Position numbers and translations under genes: made by a program. From JAWKWH01 sp965204295 (lineage in GTDB: Bacteria > Pseudomonadota > Alphaproteobacteria > Rhizobiales > Rhizobiaceae): a DNA stretch of 64,000 nucleotides. Of this stretch, positions 17,705 to 26,301 are shown one piece after another (the stretch's first letter is position 1; each line of letters starts with the position of its first letter). Under the pieces are notes generated by a model, which did not search any database, had not been told where the DNA came from, and was given only the letters and a program-made list of their open reading frames with translations. Where the stretch lies: contig OZ241973.1 in the NCBI GenBank assembly GCA_965204295.1, positions 1,116,001-1,180,000 on the forward strand, in the 5' to 3' direction.

Positions 17705-18585
17705 AATATGCCGAACCGTTCCGCGAAACGGATTGGATCGGTCAGCGGCGGAAGTCCGGCGTCATCCAGCCACTGCTCGCTCGCAGGCGCCAGTTTCGTG
17801 TAGATTGCGCGCACCTGCGCTCTTGCCTTTTCGCCGGGCCAATCGGCGGGCAGCAGTTCGGCCGGCAACCCCGGATCGTTCAACACCGCTCGCCGCCAAT
17901 CGTGTATGAGAATTGTACGTGCGGCAATCGCCTCGAGCAATTCGAACCGGCTTCCGTGCTCCAGTGCCGCCGCGAGAACCGAAAATCTCTCGATCAGCGT
18001 ATCGTAGGAACCGGCGACCTCGTCAAGCCGCCAGAATCGATCGGGTTCGCGAGGTGTTGCAGAGGCCCGCGATGTCAACACAAGCATATTATCCGGCCCG
18101 TCCGGCAATGGCGATGACAAGCCCGTCTCCGCCCTGACCCACGCATTGCCGCCGCCGCTCACGAAGCCCGATTTCCGCAATGGAACGCTCTGCTCGTTAT
18201 CCGGTCCGCCAAACTGGGCGATGGCCACGGTCCACCGCCCGTCCCACTCGGGCGGACCGGCCGCATAAATCCGGCGTGTGGCTTCATCGAAGGCGTGTCG
18301 CCCGGAGCCTGCCAAGGCGTAAATGGAACTCCGGCCCGACTTTTTCCGTTCAACCCATCCGTCGGCCGCAAGCCGCGACATGGCCGTGCGCAAGGCGCCG
18401 TTTTCGATGCCCAGTCGCTCCATGACCGCCTGCGGCACCGAAAACGGCGCCTTCCCCCCGCGTGGCGCGATGGCGTCGCCGAACAGGGTGATGACCAGCG
18501 ACCAGACCCTGAGCCGGCCTCGCGCGTGCAGCCCCGCCACCAGCATGTCCAGCGCGGCCGCCGCGTTGTTTTTGCCCGTCGCCAT
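17689..18585 (-). CDS. paaX: PaaX-family transcriptional regulator
   Basis: PaaX is a GntR-like repressor that responds to phenylacetyl-CoA. The protein (298 residues from this ATG, 310 from a TTG at 18621) has the N-terminal winged-helix segment SLVITLFGDAIAPRGG and LRTAMSRLAADGWVERKKSG, and the PaaX middle domain (WDGRWTVAIAQFG). The ATG gives MATGKNN and a start close to the family consensus, but neither start has a clear ribosome site. Its position within the paa region supports control of paaABCDE and neighbours. Confidence 0.88.
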   Translation of the reverse strand: MATGKNNAAAALDMLVAGLHARGRLRVWSLVITLFGDAIAPRGGKAPFSVPQAVMERLGIENGALRTAMSRLAADGWVERKKSGRSSIYALAGSGRHAFDEATRRIYAAGPPEWDGRWTVAIAQFGGPDNEQSVPLRKSGFVSGGGNAWVRAETGLSSPLPDGPDNMLVLTSRASATPREPDRFWRLDEVAGSYDTLIERFSVLAAALEHGSRFELLEAIAARTILIHDWRRAVLNDPGLPAELLPADWPGEKARAQVRAIYTKLAPASEQWLDDAGLPPLTDPIRFAERFGIFQSSR

Positions 18586-18788
18586 GAGCGAGCCATGCCA
18601 TGGATTTGCAAATCGTGGCAAGGCGTATGAAAACGTCCGCAGACAGCGCGGGACAGAGGGGGTACTATGCCCTATGCGTGGATGGCCTTTGCCATGACCG
18701 AAACGGCCAAAGGCAACCCATCAGACAATGCAGGCGTGGCGTTTGTCGCCTACTGCAAGAAATCTGAAAACCAAACAGGTTAGGCTTG

Positions 18789-19241
18789 ATGAGTAACGAA
18801 AATATCGAACGAAAATCCCTTCCCGAAGAATTTCCAGCCCCGGAGATTGATTGGTTCCTGCGCCAACAAGTCGGCACCGCAAATTCCAGGAAAGGTCTTG
18901 GCGTCAGCCTGAAGATTCTTCTTGCGGCCCTTGTTGCGATGACGGCCGGTTCGGCAATCGCCCAAGGCTTTGAAACGACGAAACTGGCCATTGAACTCAG
19001 CGCAATCATCGGCAGTGCAGATGCCTGCGAGTTGGAAATCGATACCGATGCCGTCGCAGCGTTCATTGAGAAAAAAGTCCCGGCCGAAGATATGGGCTTC
19101 ATTGGAGAGCTTAACCTGATGACGGACGGCACCCGCTCGTAAGGGAAATGGGCGAACTGCAACGCAAGATCCATTGCATACAGGTCCGCATGCATACAGG
19201 TCCGCAGAGCGGCCAAGGCCAATGGATTTGCGAAGGAGTGA
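18789..19241 (+). pseudogene. Disrupted small secreted/membrane protein gene
   Basis: The intact part (ATG at 18789 to a TAA at 19140-19142) encodes 117 residues: a polar start, a hydrophobic segment (KILLAALVAMTAGSAIA) that could be a signal anchor, and a periplasmic-looking stretch (ACELEIDTDAVAAFIEKKV). A plausible C-terminus continues beyond the stop. Shifting by one base at about 19138 reads VREMGELQRKIHCIQVR, and a 16-base tandem duplication (19175-19206) then returns to the first frame as RRAAKANGFAKE with a stop at 19239-19241. Two frame-altering changes thus cancel but leave a premature stop. The function is unknown; it resembles short hypothetical exported proteins ending in RR.AK..G. 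Confidence 0.55.
19175..19206. repeat. Perfect 16-base tandem duplication
   Basis: TGCATACAGGTCCGCA occurs twice without a spacer (19175-19190 and 19191-19206). Because 16 is not a multiple of three it shifts the reading frame of the small gene it lies in. Removing one copy restores a continuous CIQVRRAAK tail in the shifted frame. Confidence 0.9.
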
Positions 19242-19403
19242 CCGATGGCGCTTGTGAAATGTTCGGAATGCCGGTACCCATGTCATCACTTGCGCGCCAT
19301 GACATGTTACTGCCGAAAACAAGGAAATCCGCGGTGCGTATTCTCGAAGCATATCGCCGGCAACAACCGCTCGGGAAACATCGCCGCGATCTGTCGAAGG
19401 CGC

Positions 19404-19997
19404 TTACAGCCCTCTCACTCCGCTTACCATGATTTCCGTCGCAAGTCTGGCATAGTCGCGGCGACTTACCGGCCCGCCGTCGCGAAACCACATGTAGAAC
19501 CAGTTGAGCATGCCGAACAGGCTCATGGTGACGGGCTTCAACAGCGGTTTGCCTTCAAACGCGGAGGGATTGATTGCCCGGACGGCGTCTGAAAACCGCA
19601 ACACCAGCTTTCGCTCCAGTTCTCTCAGGCGCTCTTGCTGTTCCGGCGGCAGGAAGGCGAGTGCGCCAAGCTGAACCTTGTGCTTGGCGTCGGCGTCGCG
19701 ATAGGCCTCCAGCAAGCCGGCCACCAGCGCTTCGAGCCGGACTTCCGGATGGGCGTTCGTCCGGTCCGCCTCTTCCACCGCATCGATCAGATCGCAAAGA
19801 TGAGTGTCGATAATATCGAACAGCAACGCCTCTTTCGACGCATAGTAATGATAGATCAGCGCCTTTGACACACCGCATTCGCCGGCAAGCTGCGCCATTG
19901 ACGTGCGGTCATAGCCGCCATCGGCAAATATGCGCGCCGCCGTCTCCATGATGGCGAGGCGCTTGTCGTCGTGGTCTCTGGCGCGAGTGCGGGGCAC
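19404..19997 (-). CDS. TetR-family regulator linked to paaK
   Basis: This 197-residue regulator begins at a GTG two bases after the paaK stop. The N-terminal helix-turn-helix is clear (METAARIFADGGYDRTSMAQ, then CGVSKALIYHYYASKEAL), followed by a helical ligand domain. The arrangement paaK-tetR, in an operon with a catabolic ligase, suggests a repressor responding to phenylacetyl-CoA like the PaaR regulators of other bacteria. The near-palindrome at 21826-21839 is a candidate operator. The name is withheld because only context supports it. Confidence 0.82.
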   Translation of the reverse strand: MPRTRARDHDDKRLAIMETAARIFADGGYDRTSMAQLAGECGVSKALIYHYYASKEALLFDIIDTHLCDLIDAVEEADRTNAHPEVRLEALVAGLLEAYRDADAKHKVQLGALAFLPPEQQERLRELERKLVLRFSDAVRAINPSAFEGKPLLKPVTMSLFGMLNWFYMWFRDGGPVSRRDYARLATEIMVSGVRGL

Positions 19998-19999
19998 CT

Positions 20000-21316
20000 C
20001 TATCCTTTCTGCCGCTTGTCGATAATGCGCACTGCCTTGCCCTGGCTGCGCGCCACGCCTTCCGGTTCGGTGACATCGACCTTTACCGAAAGGCCGATGA
20101 CGCTCCTGATGTGATGGATCAACGCGCCGGCCGATCCCCGGCGGCTTTGTTCGTCCGCATGGGTTCCGGTCGCCTCGACATGAATGACCATCTCGTCCAT
20201 GCGGCCTTCGCGGGTGAGTTCGATCTGAAAATGCGGCGCAAGCCCCTCGACCCTCAGAATCTGCTCCTCGATCTGGGTCGGAAACACGTTCACTCCGCGC
20301 AGGATCATCATGTCGTCGGAACGGCCGGTAATCTTCTCCATCCGCCGCATCGCGCGCGCGGTACCGGGCAGCAACCGCGTCAGATCACGCGTACGGTAGC
20401 GGATGATCGGGAAAGCCTCCTTGGTCAGCGACGTAAAGACAAGTTCGCCCCTTTCGCCGTCGGCGACCGGCCGGCCCGTTTTCGGATCGACGATTTCGGG
20501 ATAGAAATGATCCTCCCAGATATGCAGCCCGTCCTTGGTCTCCACGCATTCATTGGCGACGCCAGGGCCCATCACTTCCGACAGCCCGTAAATGTCGACC
20601 GCATGCATGTCGAACGCCTGCTCGATTTCCTCCCGCATGGCGTTGGTCCAGGGCTCGGCCCCAAAAATGCCGACCTTGAGCGGGCTCTTTTGCGGATCAA
20701 TGCCGCTGGCGCGGTACTGATCGAGTATCGACAATATATAGGACGGCGTCACCATGATGGTTGACGCGCCGAAATCCTCAATCAGGGTCACCTGGCGCTC
20801 TGTCATGCCGCCCGAAACCGGCACGACCGTACAACCGAGTTTCTCCGCGCCGTAATGTGCGCCCAGGCCACCCGTGAACAGCCCGTAACCATAGGCGATA
20901 TGCACGACATCGCCCGGCCGTGTGCCGGAAGCCCGCATCGAACGCGCGGCAACCGTCGCCCAGGTATCGATATCGTTTTTGGTATAGCCGACGACGGTCG
21001 GCTTGCCTGTCGTACCCGAGGAAGCGTGAATTCGGATGACCTGCTCGCGCGACACCGCAAACATGCCAAAGGGGTAGTTGTCGCGCAGATCGGTTTTCAC
21101 CGTGAACGGGAATTTGGCGAGACCGGAGAGTTGCGTACAGTCGTCCGGGCGCACGCCCGCAGCATCGAATATCTGCTTGTAGAACGGAACATTGTCGTAG
21201 GCGTGCTTCAGCGACCATTTGAGGCGCTTGGTCTGCAATGCGGAGATCTCGTCGCGCGAAGCGATTTCGATCGGTTCAAGCAATTCACGCGGCGGCGTCA
21301 AATCTTCCAATGTCAC
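20000..21316 (-). CDS. paaK: Phenylacetate-CoA ligase
   Basis: PaaK activates phenylacetate to phenylacetyl-CoA with ATP. The 438-residue protein has the AMP-binding P-loop ASSGTTGKPTVVGYT, the region YGLSEVMGPGVA, and RTRDLTRLLPG with GRSDDMMILRGVNVFPTQ in the C-terminal domain, all PaaK hallmarks. The start is a GTG at 21316 or a TTG at 21310; GGGAGG lies against the GTG and about 6 bases before the TTG, so the TTG may be the real start. The TetR gene follows two bases later. Confidence 0.94.
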   Translation of the reverse strand: MTLEDLTPPRELLEPIEIASRDEISALQTKRLKWSLKHAYDNVPFYKQIFDAAGVRPDDCTQLSGLAKFPFTVKTDLRDNYPFGMFAVSREQVIRIHASSGTTGKPTVVGYTKNDIDTWATVAARSMRASGTRPGDVVHIAYGYGLFTGGLGAHYGAEKLGCTVVPVSGGMTERQVTLIEDFGASTIMVTPSYILSILDQYRASGIDPQKSPLKVGIFGAEPWTNAMREEIEQAFDMHAVDIYGLSEVMGPGVANECVETKDGLHIWEDHFYPEIVDPKTGRPVADGERGELVFTSLTKEAFPIIRYRTRDLTRLLPGTARAMRRMEKITGRSDDMMILRGVNVFPTQIEEQILRVEGLAPHFQIELTREGRMDEMVIHVEATGTHADEQSRRGSAGALIHHIRSVIGLSVKVDVTEPEGVARSQGKAVRIIDKRQKG

Positions 21317-21345
21317 CCTCCCTGGCGGCGCCGTTGATCCGGCGG

Positions 21346-21780
21346 CTATTGTCGGCCTTCGTCAAAATTGGTTCCCTTGATCGTTCGCGACAGGCCGCGA
21401 AACGCGGCGACCAGCGCACCATCTCCGCGCCGCACCTCAATGTCGTAAATGCCGGAACGGCCCTGCCGCGAAACCTCCCTTGCCTCCGCTACCAGTCTGT
21501 CGCCGGGTTTTCCGGGTTCCGCGAATGTAATGGATACCTGTTGGGCCACGGTGTTCTGATTGTAGCTGTTGCAGGCGAAAGCGAATGCGGAGTCCGCGAG
21601 AGTGAATATGAACCCGCCGTGGCAGATATCGTGACCATTTGTGTGGTGTTTTCCGACGGTCATCGACATCACCGCCCGACCCGGCGCAATTTCGTCCAGC
21701 GACGCGCCAAGCCATTTTGACGCACGGTCTCGCGCCCACATCGCCGCGGCGCTTTTTTCGGCGATTTCCTGCGGCGTCAC
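21346..21780 (-). CDS. paaI: Hydroxyphenylacetyl-CoA thioesterase PaaI
   Basis: PaaI releases CoA from dead-end ring-hydroxylated phenylacetyl-CoA. The 144-residue hotdog protein shows NGHDICHGGFIFTLADSAFA and ITFAEPGKPGD, matching PaaI. The frame is open far upstream, but similarity begins at the GTG at 21780 (VTPQEIAEKSAAAMW), which has GGAG nine bases upstream. It sits upstream of paaK on the same strand, 29 bases away, and is divergent from the P450 gene. Confidence 0.9.
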   Translation of the reverse strand: MTPQEIAEKSAAAMWARDRASKWLGASLDEIAPGRAVMSMTVGKHHTNGHDICHGGFIFTLADSAFAFACNSYNQNTVAQQVSITFAEPGKPGDRLVAEAREVSRQGRSGIYDIEVRRGDGALVAAFRGLSRTIKGTNFDEGRQ

Positions 21781-21825
21781 GTACGTACACTCCGCTCTGT
21801 CCAACCCGCAATTCAACCTTGCATA

Positions 21826-21839
21826 AACCGACCGGTCAG
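21826..21839. promoter_or_regulatory. Near-perfect palindromic operator between paaI and the P450 gene
   Basis: ACCGACCGGTCAGT is a 14-base inverted repeat with one mismatched pair around the exact core GACCGGTC (21830-21837). It lies in the 93-base spacer between divergent paaI and the cytochrome P450 gene. TetR-family PaaR regulators are described as binding ACCG...CGGT-type palindromes, so the nearby TetR protein is a plausible binder. That link is inference. Confidence 0.5.
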
Positions 21840-21873
21840 TCAATAATACTTGAAAACGGGAGGAGGCGCCGGA

Positions 21874-23085
21874 ATGGCCGACAAGGCGCTGGCCAACGTA
21901 TTCGAACTGAACGAACTGTCTGACGGCTTCGTCGAAGACCCGTTTCCCGTCTACCGCGCTCTTTTGGAACACTTGCCGGTAAAGCGCTTCTCCGACGGCT
22001 CGATCATGCTGTCGCGTTTCGACGATCTCGACCGCGTCTATCGCGATACTTCGACATTTTCGTCCGACAAGAAGGCCGAGTTCCGGCCCAAATACGGTGA
22101 CACGCCGCTCTATGAGCATCACACGACCAGCCTCGTGTTCAACGATCCTCCGCTGCACAGCCGGGTCCGCAAAATCATGGTCGGCGCGCTCAATCCCAGG
22201 GAGCTCCAGGCCATGGAACCGGGGCTGATCGCGCTCGTCGAAAGCCTGATTGAGGGACTTGAGAACAACGGCGACGCCGATCTGATCGCCGATTTCGCCT
22301 CGGCGATTCCCATTGATGTGATCGGCAATCTGTTTGCGATCCCGCATGAAGACCGCGGGCCGCTGCGAGGCTGGTCGCTGGCCATACTCGGCGCTCTGGA
22401 ACCCGTTCTGACAAAGGAACAGAAAGACCTCGGCAACCGCTCGGTTGTGGAATTCAAGGCATATCTCAAAGAATTGGCCGACGATCGCCGCAAGAATCCA
22501 GGCGACCCGTCCGTCGACGTTCTCACGCGGCTGATCGACGGCGTCGGCGATGAAAAGCTGACCGAAACCGAACTGCTGCAAAATTGCATTTTCATTCTCA
22601 ACGCAGGCCACGAAACGACCACCAACCTGATCGGCAACGCGTTGGCGAGCCTGTATGAATGGCCGAACGAGCGCCGCCGTCTCATTGAAAATCCCGAACC
22701 GATCGACACCGCCGTTGATGAATTTCTACGCTTCGAAAGCCCCAACCAGCTCGGCAACAGGATGACCGCCGCGGAGTGCGAGTTTCATGGTGAAAAGATT
22801 GCGGCCGGCACACGCATCCACCTTTGCATCGGCGCCGCAAACCGGGATTCGCGCCGGTTTCCGGATCCGGACCGGCTGGACCTCGCGCGCAAACCGAACA
22901 AGCATCACGCCTTTGCCGGTGGGCCGCATCTCTGTGTCGGTTTTTCACTGGCGCGAATGGAAGGCCGCATTGCGATCTCGCGATTTCTTCGACGGTTCCC
23001 CGCCTATGAACTGACCGGGAACGCGGTCAGAAATGGCCGCGTCCGGTTTCGCGGCTATGCATCGCTGCCGGCCCGGCTCGGCTGA
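21874..23085 (+). CDS. Cytochrome P450 in the phenylacetate region
   Basis: This 403-residue soluble bacterial P450 has the I-helix AGHETTTN, the K-helix ExxR (EFLRFES), and the haem loop FAGGPHLCVGFSLARMEG with the proximal C354. The ATG at 21874 has GGAGGAG eight bases upstream; the frame is open to a TTG at 21850. It is followed 16 bases later by paaZ, so the two are probably co-transcribed. No ferredoxin or ferredoxin reductase gene lies next to it. The substrate is unknown; placement suggests an aromatic or phenylalkanoate hydroxylation feeding phenylacetyl-CoA. Confidence 0.93.
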   Translation: MADKALANVFELNELSDGFVEDPFPVYRALLEHLPVKRFSDGSIMLSRFDDLDRVYRDTSTFSSDKKAEFRPKYGDTPLYEHHTTSLVFNDPPLHSRVRKIMVGALNPRELQAMEPGLIALVESLIEGLENNGDADLIADFASAIPIDVIGNLFAIPHEDRGPLRGWSLAILGALEPVLTKEQKDLGNRSVVEFKAYLKELADDRRKNPGDPSVDVLTRLIDGVGDEKLTETELLQNCIFILNAGHETTTNLIGNALASLYEWPNERRRLIENPEPIDTAVDEFLRFESPNQLGNRMTAAECEFHGEKIAAGTRIHLCIGAANRDSRRFPDPDRLDLARKPNKHHAFAGGPHLCVGFSLARMEGRIAISRFLRRFPAYELTGNAVRNGRVRFRGYASLPARLG

Positions 23086-23101
23086 TCGACAGGAGTAGAC
23101 G

Positions 23102-25117
23102 ATGTCCCTGCTTCAAATTCACAGTTTCGCGGCCGGTCAATGGGTGGCGCCGGGCAGCGCCGGGACGGCGTTGAAAAGCGCGATCAGCGGTGAGGACTTC
23201 GCTGAGATCGGCGGGACGGCGCTCGACTTCGCGGCAATGGCCGACCATGGGCGCAATGTCGGCGGTCCCGCGCTTCGCTCCATGACATTCCATGATCGCG
23301 CTTACGCACTCAAGGCGCTGGCGCAATATCTGAACGAACGCCGGGAACCTCTCTATGAACTTTCCTACGACACCGGCGCCACCAAATCCGACGCGATGAT
23401 CGATATTGACGGCGGCATCGGCACGTTGTTCGTCTATTCGTCAAAAGGACGCCGCGAACTGCCCGATGACACGGTCATGATCGACGGCGATCGCGAGCGG
23501 CTTTCGCGATCCGGCAATTTCCTCGGCCAGCACGTACTGACCTCACTGCAAGGTGTCGCCGTTCACATCAACGCCTTCAACTTTCCGGTCTGGGGCATGC
23601 TGGAAAAACTCGCGCCCACCCTGCTCGCCGGCGTTCCCGCCATCGTCAAACCCGCTTCCGCCACCGCCTGGCTGGCCGAAGCGGCATTCCGCATGATTAT
23701 GGAATCGGAAATTCTGCCGCAAGGCGCGGTTCAGTTGATTGCCGGGTCGACCGGAGACCTTCTCGACCACCTCGGTCCACAGGACATTGTTTCCTTCACC
23801 GGTTCGGCCGCCACCGCCCGATTGCTGCGCGGCGGCATCAACCTGCTCGACAATTCGGTACGCTTCATCGCCGAACAGGATTCGCTCAACGCCACCATTC
23901 TCGGTCCCGACGCGGAAGCCGGTTCACCGGAATTCGACAACCTCGTCCGCGAAATCCATCGCGAAATGACGGTAAAGGCGGGCCAAAAATGTACGGCGAT
24001 CCGCCGAATAATGGCGCCCCGGTCAAGCCGCGACGCCGTAATCGAAGCGGTATCGGACAGATTGGCAGGGACGAAGGTCGGCAATCCGCGCGACGAAACC
24101 ACCCGAATGGGAGCGCTTGCAAGCCTCGCCCAGCGCCGCGATGTGCTTGAGAAGGCGGCGATCATCGGTTCCGAGGCGCGGTGCGTCTTCAGTGATCCCA
24201 AAACCCAATTGGCCAATGGTGGCGCGTTCCTGTCGCCACAGCTGTTCTGTTGCGATGATCCCGACGGCGCGACGGAGATTCATGCGACGGAAGCGTTCGG
24301 GCCTGTCTCCACAATCATGGGCTATCGCGACATCGACCACGCATTGGAACTCGCCAATCGTGGCCAGGGATCCCTGGTTGCCTCTGTTTTCACCCGCGAT
24401 CCGGCGGTGGCGCGGCGTGCGGTTGACGTTTCGGGAGCCTGGCATGGCAGGCTTTATTTCGCCAACCGCGACACCGGCGGGGAGGCGACCGGCCATGGCT
24501 CACCCCTGCCCCATATGGTCCATGGGGGCCCCGGCCGCGCCGGTGGAGGCGAAGAAATGGGCGGCATTCGCGGCGTAACCCATTATATGCAGCGCACGGC
24601 TATCCAGGGCAGTCCGGACATGCTGGCGAGCATCACAAAAAGCTACGTACCGGGCGCGAAAACGATCGAAAAGCCGCGTCACCCCTTCCGTATGCGATTC
24701 CCGGAACTCGAGATCGGGCATTCCATCGAAACAGGGCCACGCACTGTCACAATGGACGATATCGAGCATTTTGCGGAGTTTACAGGCGATACCTTTTACG
24801 CGCATACGGATGAGGAAGCCGCCGCTGCAAATCCGTTCTTTCCAGGTCGCGTCGCGCACGGCTATCTGATTCTCAGCTTCGCCGCCGGTCTGTTCGTCGA
24901 CCCCGATCCCGGCCCGGTTCTTGCCAATTACGGTCTGGACAATCTGCGCTTCCGGAAACCCGTTTCCGCGGGCGACACACTCAGGGTTCGCCTCACCGCC
25001 ATGCACAAGACAAGGCGCAACGAGGAGTACGGGGAGGTTCGCTGGCATGTTATCGTGCGCGATCAGGATGATGAACAGGTCGCCGAGTACGAGTTGCTGA
25101 CGATGAACGCTATGTAG
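23102..25117 (+). CDS. paaZ: Bifunctional oxepin-CoA hydrolase / semialdehyde dehydrogenase PaaZ
   Basis: PaaZ opens oxepin-CoA and oxidises the resulting aldehyde to 3-oxo-5,6-dehydrosuberyl-CoA. The 671-residue protein is a fusion. The N-terminal aldehyde dehydrogenase domain (about 1-520) has the glutamate in AEQDSLNATILG and the nucleophilic cysteine in KAGQKCTAIRR. The C-terminal MaoC-like hydratase domain has D563 and H568 in TGDTFYAHTDEEAA and GRVAHGYL. Both active sites are intact. The end overlaps the convergent MFS gene by 8 bases. Confidence 0.95.
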   Translation: MSLLQIHSFAAGQWVAPGSAGTALKSAISGEDFAEIGGTALDFAAMADHGRNVGGPALRSMTFHDRAYALKALAQYLNERREPLYELSYDTGATKSDAMIDIDGGIGTLFVYSSKGRRELPDDTVMIDGDRERLSRSGNFLGQHVLTSLQGVAVHINAFNFPVWGMLEKLAPTLLAGVPAIVKPASATAWLAEAAFRMIMESEILPQGAVQLIAGSTGDLLDHLGPQDIVSFTGSAATARLLRGGINLLDNSVRFIAEQDSLNATILGPDAEAGSPEFDNLVREIHREMTVKAGQKCTAIRRIMAPRSSRDAVIEAVSDRLAGTKVGNPRDETTRMGALASLAQRRDVLEKAAIIGSEARCVFSDPKTQLANGGAFLSPQLFCCDDPDGATEIHATEAFGPVSTIMGYRDIDHALELANRGQGSLVASVFTRDPAVARRAVDVSGAWHGRLYFANRDTGGEATGHGSPLPHMVHGGPGRAGGGEEMGGIRGVTHYMQRTAIQGSPDMLASITKSYVPGAKTIEKPRHPFRMRFPELEIGHSIETGPRTVTMDDIEHFAEFTGDTFYAHTDEEAAAANPFFPGRVAHGYLILSFAAGLFVDPDPGPVLANYGLDNLRFRKPVSAGDTLRVRLTAMHKTRRNEEYGEVRWHVIVRDQDDEQVAEYELLTMNAM

Positions 25118-26297
25118 AAACACGGCCGCTTCGTGAACGCCGCCACCGGATATTGCCGATCAGACTGACTACACATACGATCAGCAGGCAGGAAGCGAAC
25201 GCGGTTGTGCTTTCTCCGACGAACACAACCAGCGCGGACGCGATGATCGAGCCGCCGACCTGGCTGACAAATCCGAAAAACGATGCGGCAAATCCCGCCA
25301 TGTCGCCATGCGGATCAAGCACCATCGCGGTGCTGTTTGCGTAAACGATCAGGTAGCTGGTGGCGAACAGCACAAACAGCGCAGACATCGAAAACGGCCC
25401 GATTTGTTCCGTCAGCGCGCCGATCAACATCAAAAACGCGGACGCAAGAAGCACCAGGCCGGCAAGAATCATCGTTGGCACCGGACCGCGTTTCCTGATC
25501 AGATGCCTGTTTGCGATCTGGCCGACGATAATGCCCAATCCGTGGGCCGCGAAGAAAACGGAGAACAGCAATCCTGAAATACCGAAATGTGCATCATAGA
25601 TCACCGGCAGGCCGGCCAGGATCAGTACGATTGACGAATTGACGATCGCGGCAAAGAGCAGAAAATGCCGCGATTGCGGGTGCGCCACAAGACGCATCGA
25701 TCGTCTTAATATGACGGCAGGTTTCGTTGCATCCGCGGTTTTGGACCGGTTGGTCTCCGGCATGCGAAGCAGGAAAACAAGCAACATTCCCGCATACCCC
25801 GCGAGCAGCATGAAGATCGTCCGCCAGCCGGAGAACTCGGCGATCAACCCGCCTGCCAGCGGGGCGATGATCGGACCGGCCGCGAAAATGGCCGTTGCGA
25901 GCGCGAGACTGCGGGCCAATTCATCGCCGGAAAACAAATCGCGGATAATCGCTCGCGAACACACCATCGCCGCCGCGCCGCCCAGGCCCTGGAGTACGCG
26001 GCCGCCGAGCAGAAGTTCAATTGCCGGAGCCAATGCGGCCAGCAGACAACCTGCGAGATAGACGGACAAGCCGATAGCCAATGCCGGCTTTCGGCCGAAC
26101 CTGTCAGCCACGCCGCCCCAAATAATCTGACCGACGCCCGCGGCAATCAGGAATGCGGTGATCGTCCATTGAACGAGCGTGTCGTTCGTGGCCAGGTCGG
26201 ATTCGATTTCAGGAAATGACGGAAGCGTGATGTCAATCGAGAAAGCTCCGGCGGACATGAGAAGTCCGCAATATATAACGATCGTGCGCGGTTGCAT
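25110..26297 (-). CDS. MFS transporter, Bcr/CflA-type
   Basis: This 395-residue membrane protein has about twelve hydrophobic segments and the MFS motif GGVADRFGRKPAL after the second one. The start (YCGLLMSAGAFSIDITLPSFP) and overall layout match the Bcr/CflA drug-exporter group. It is four bases downstream of pcaB and may be part of the pca operon, in which case export of an aromatic or a toxic intermediate is possible. The substrate cannot be inferred from sequence. Confidence 0.85.
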   Translation of the reverse strand: MQPRTIVIYCGLLMSAGAFSIDITLPSFPEIESDLATNDTLVQWTITAFLIAAGVGQIIWGGVADRFGRKPALAIGLSVYLAGCLLAALAPAIELLLGGRVLQGLGGAAAMVCSRAIIRDLFSGDELARSLALATAIFAAGPIIAPLAGGLIAEFSGWRTIFMLLAGYAGMLLVFLLRMPETNRSKTADATKPAVILRRSMRLVAHPQSRHFLLFAAIVNSSIVLILAGLPVIYDAHFGISGLLFSVFFAAHGLGIIVGQIANRHLIRKRGPVPTMILAGLVLLASAFLMLIGALTEQIGPFSMSALFVLFATSYLIVYANSTAMVLDPHGDMAGFAASFFGFVSQVGGSIIASALVVFVGESTTAFASCLLIVCVVSLIGNIRWRRSRSGRVST

Positions 26298-26301
26298 CGG
26301 G

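Noticed and set aside
21781..22611. Long upstream extension of the paaI frame
   Set aside because: It runs antisense through the P450 gene; the GTG at 21780 with a ribosome site and family similarity is better.
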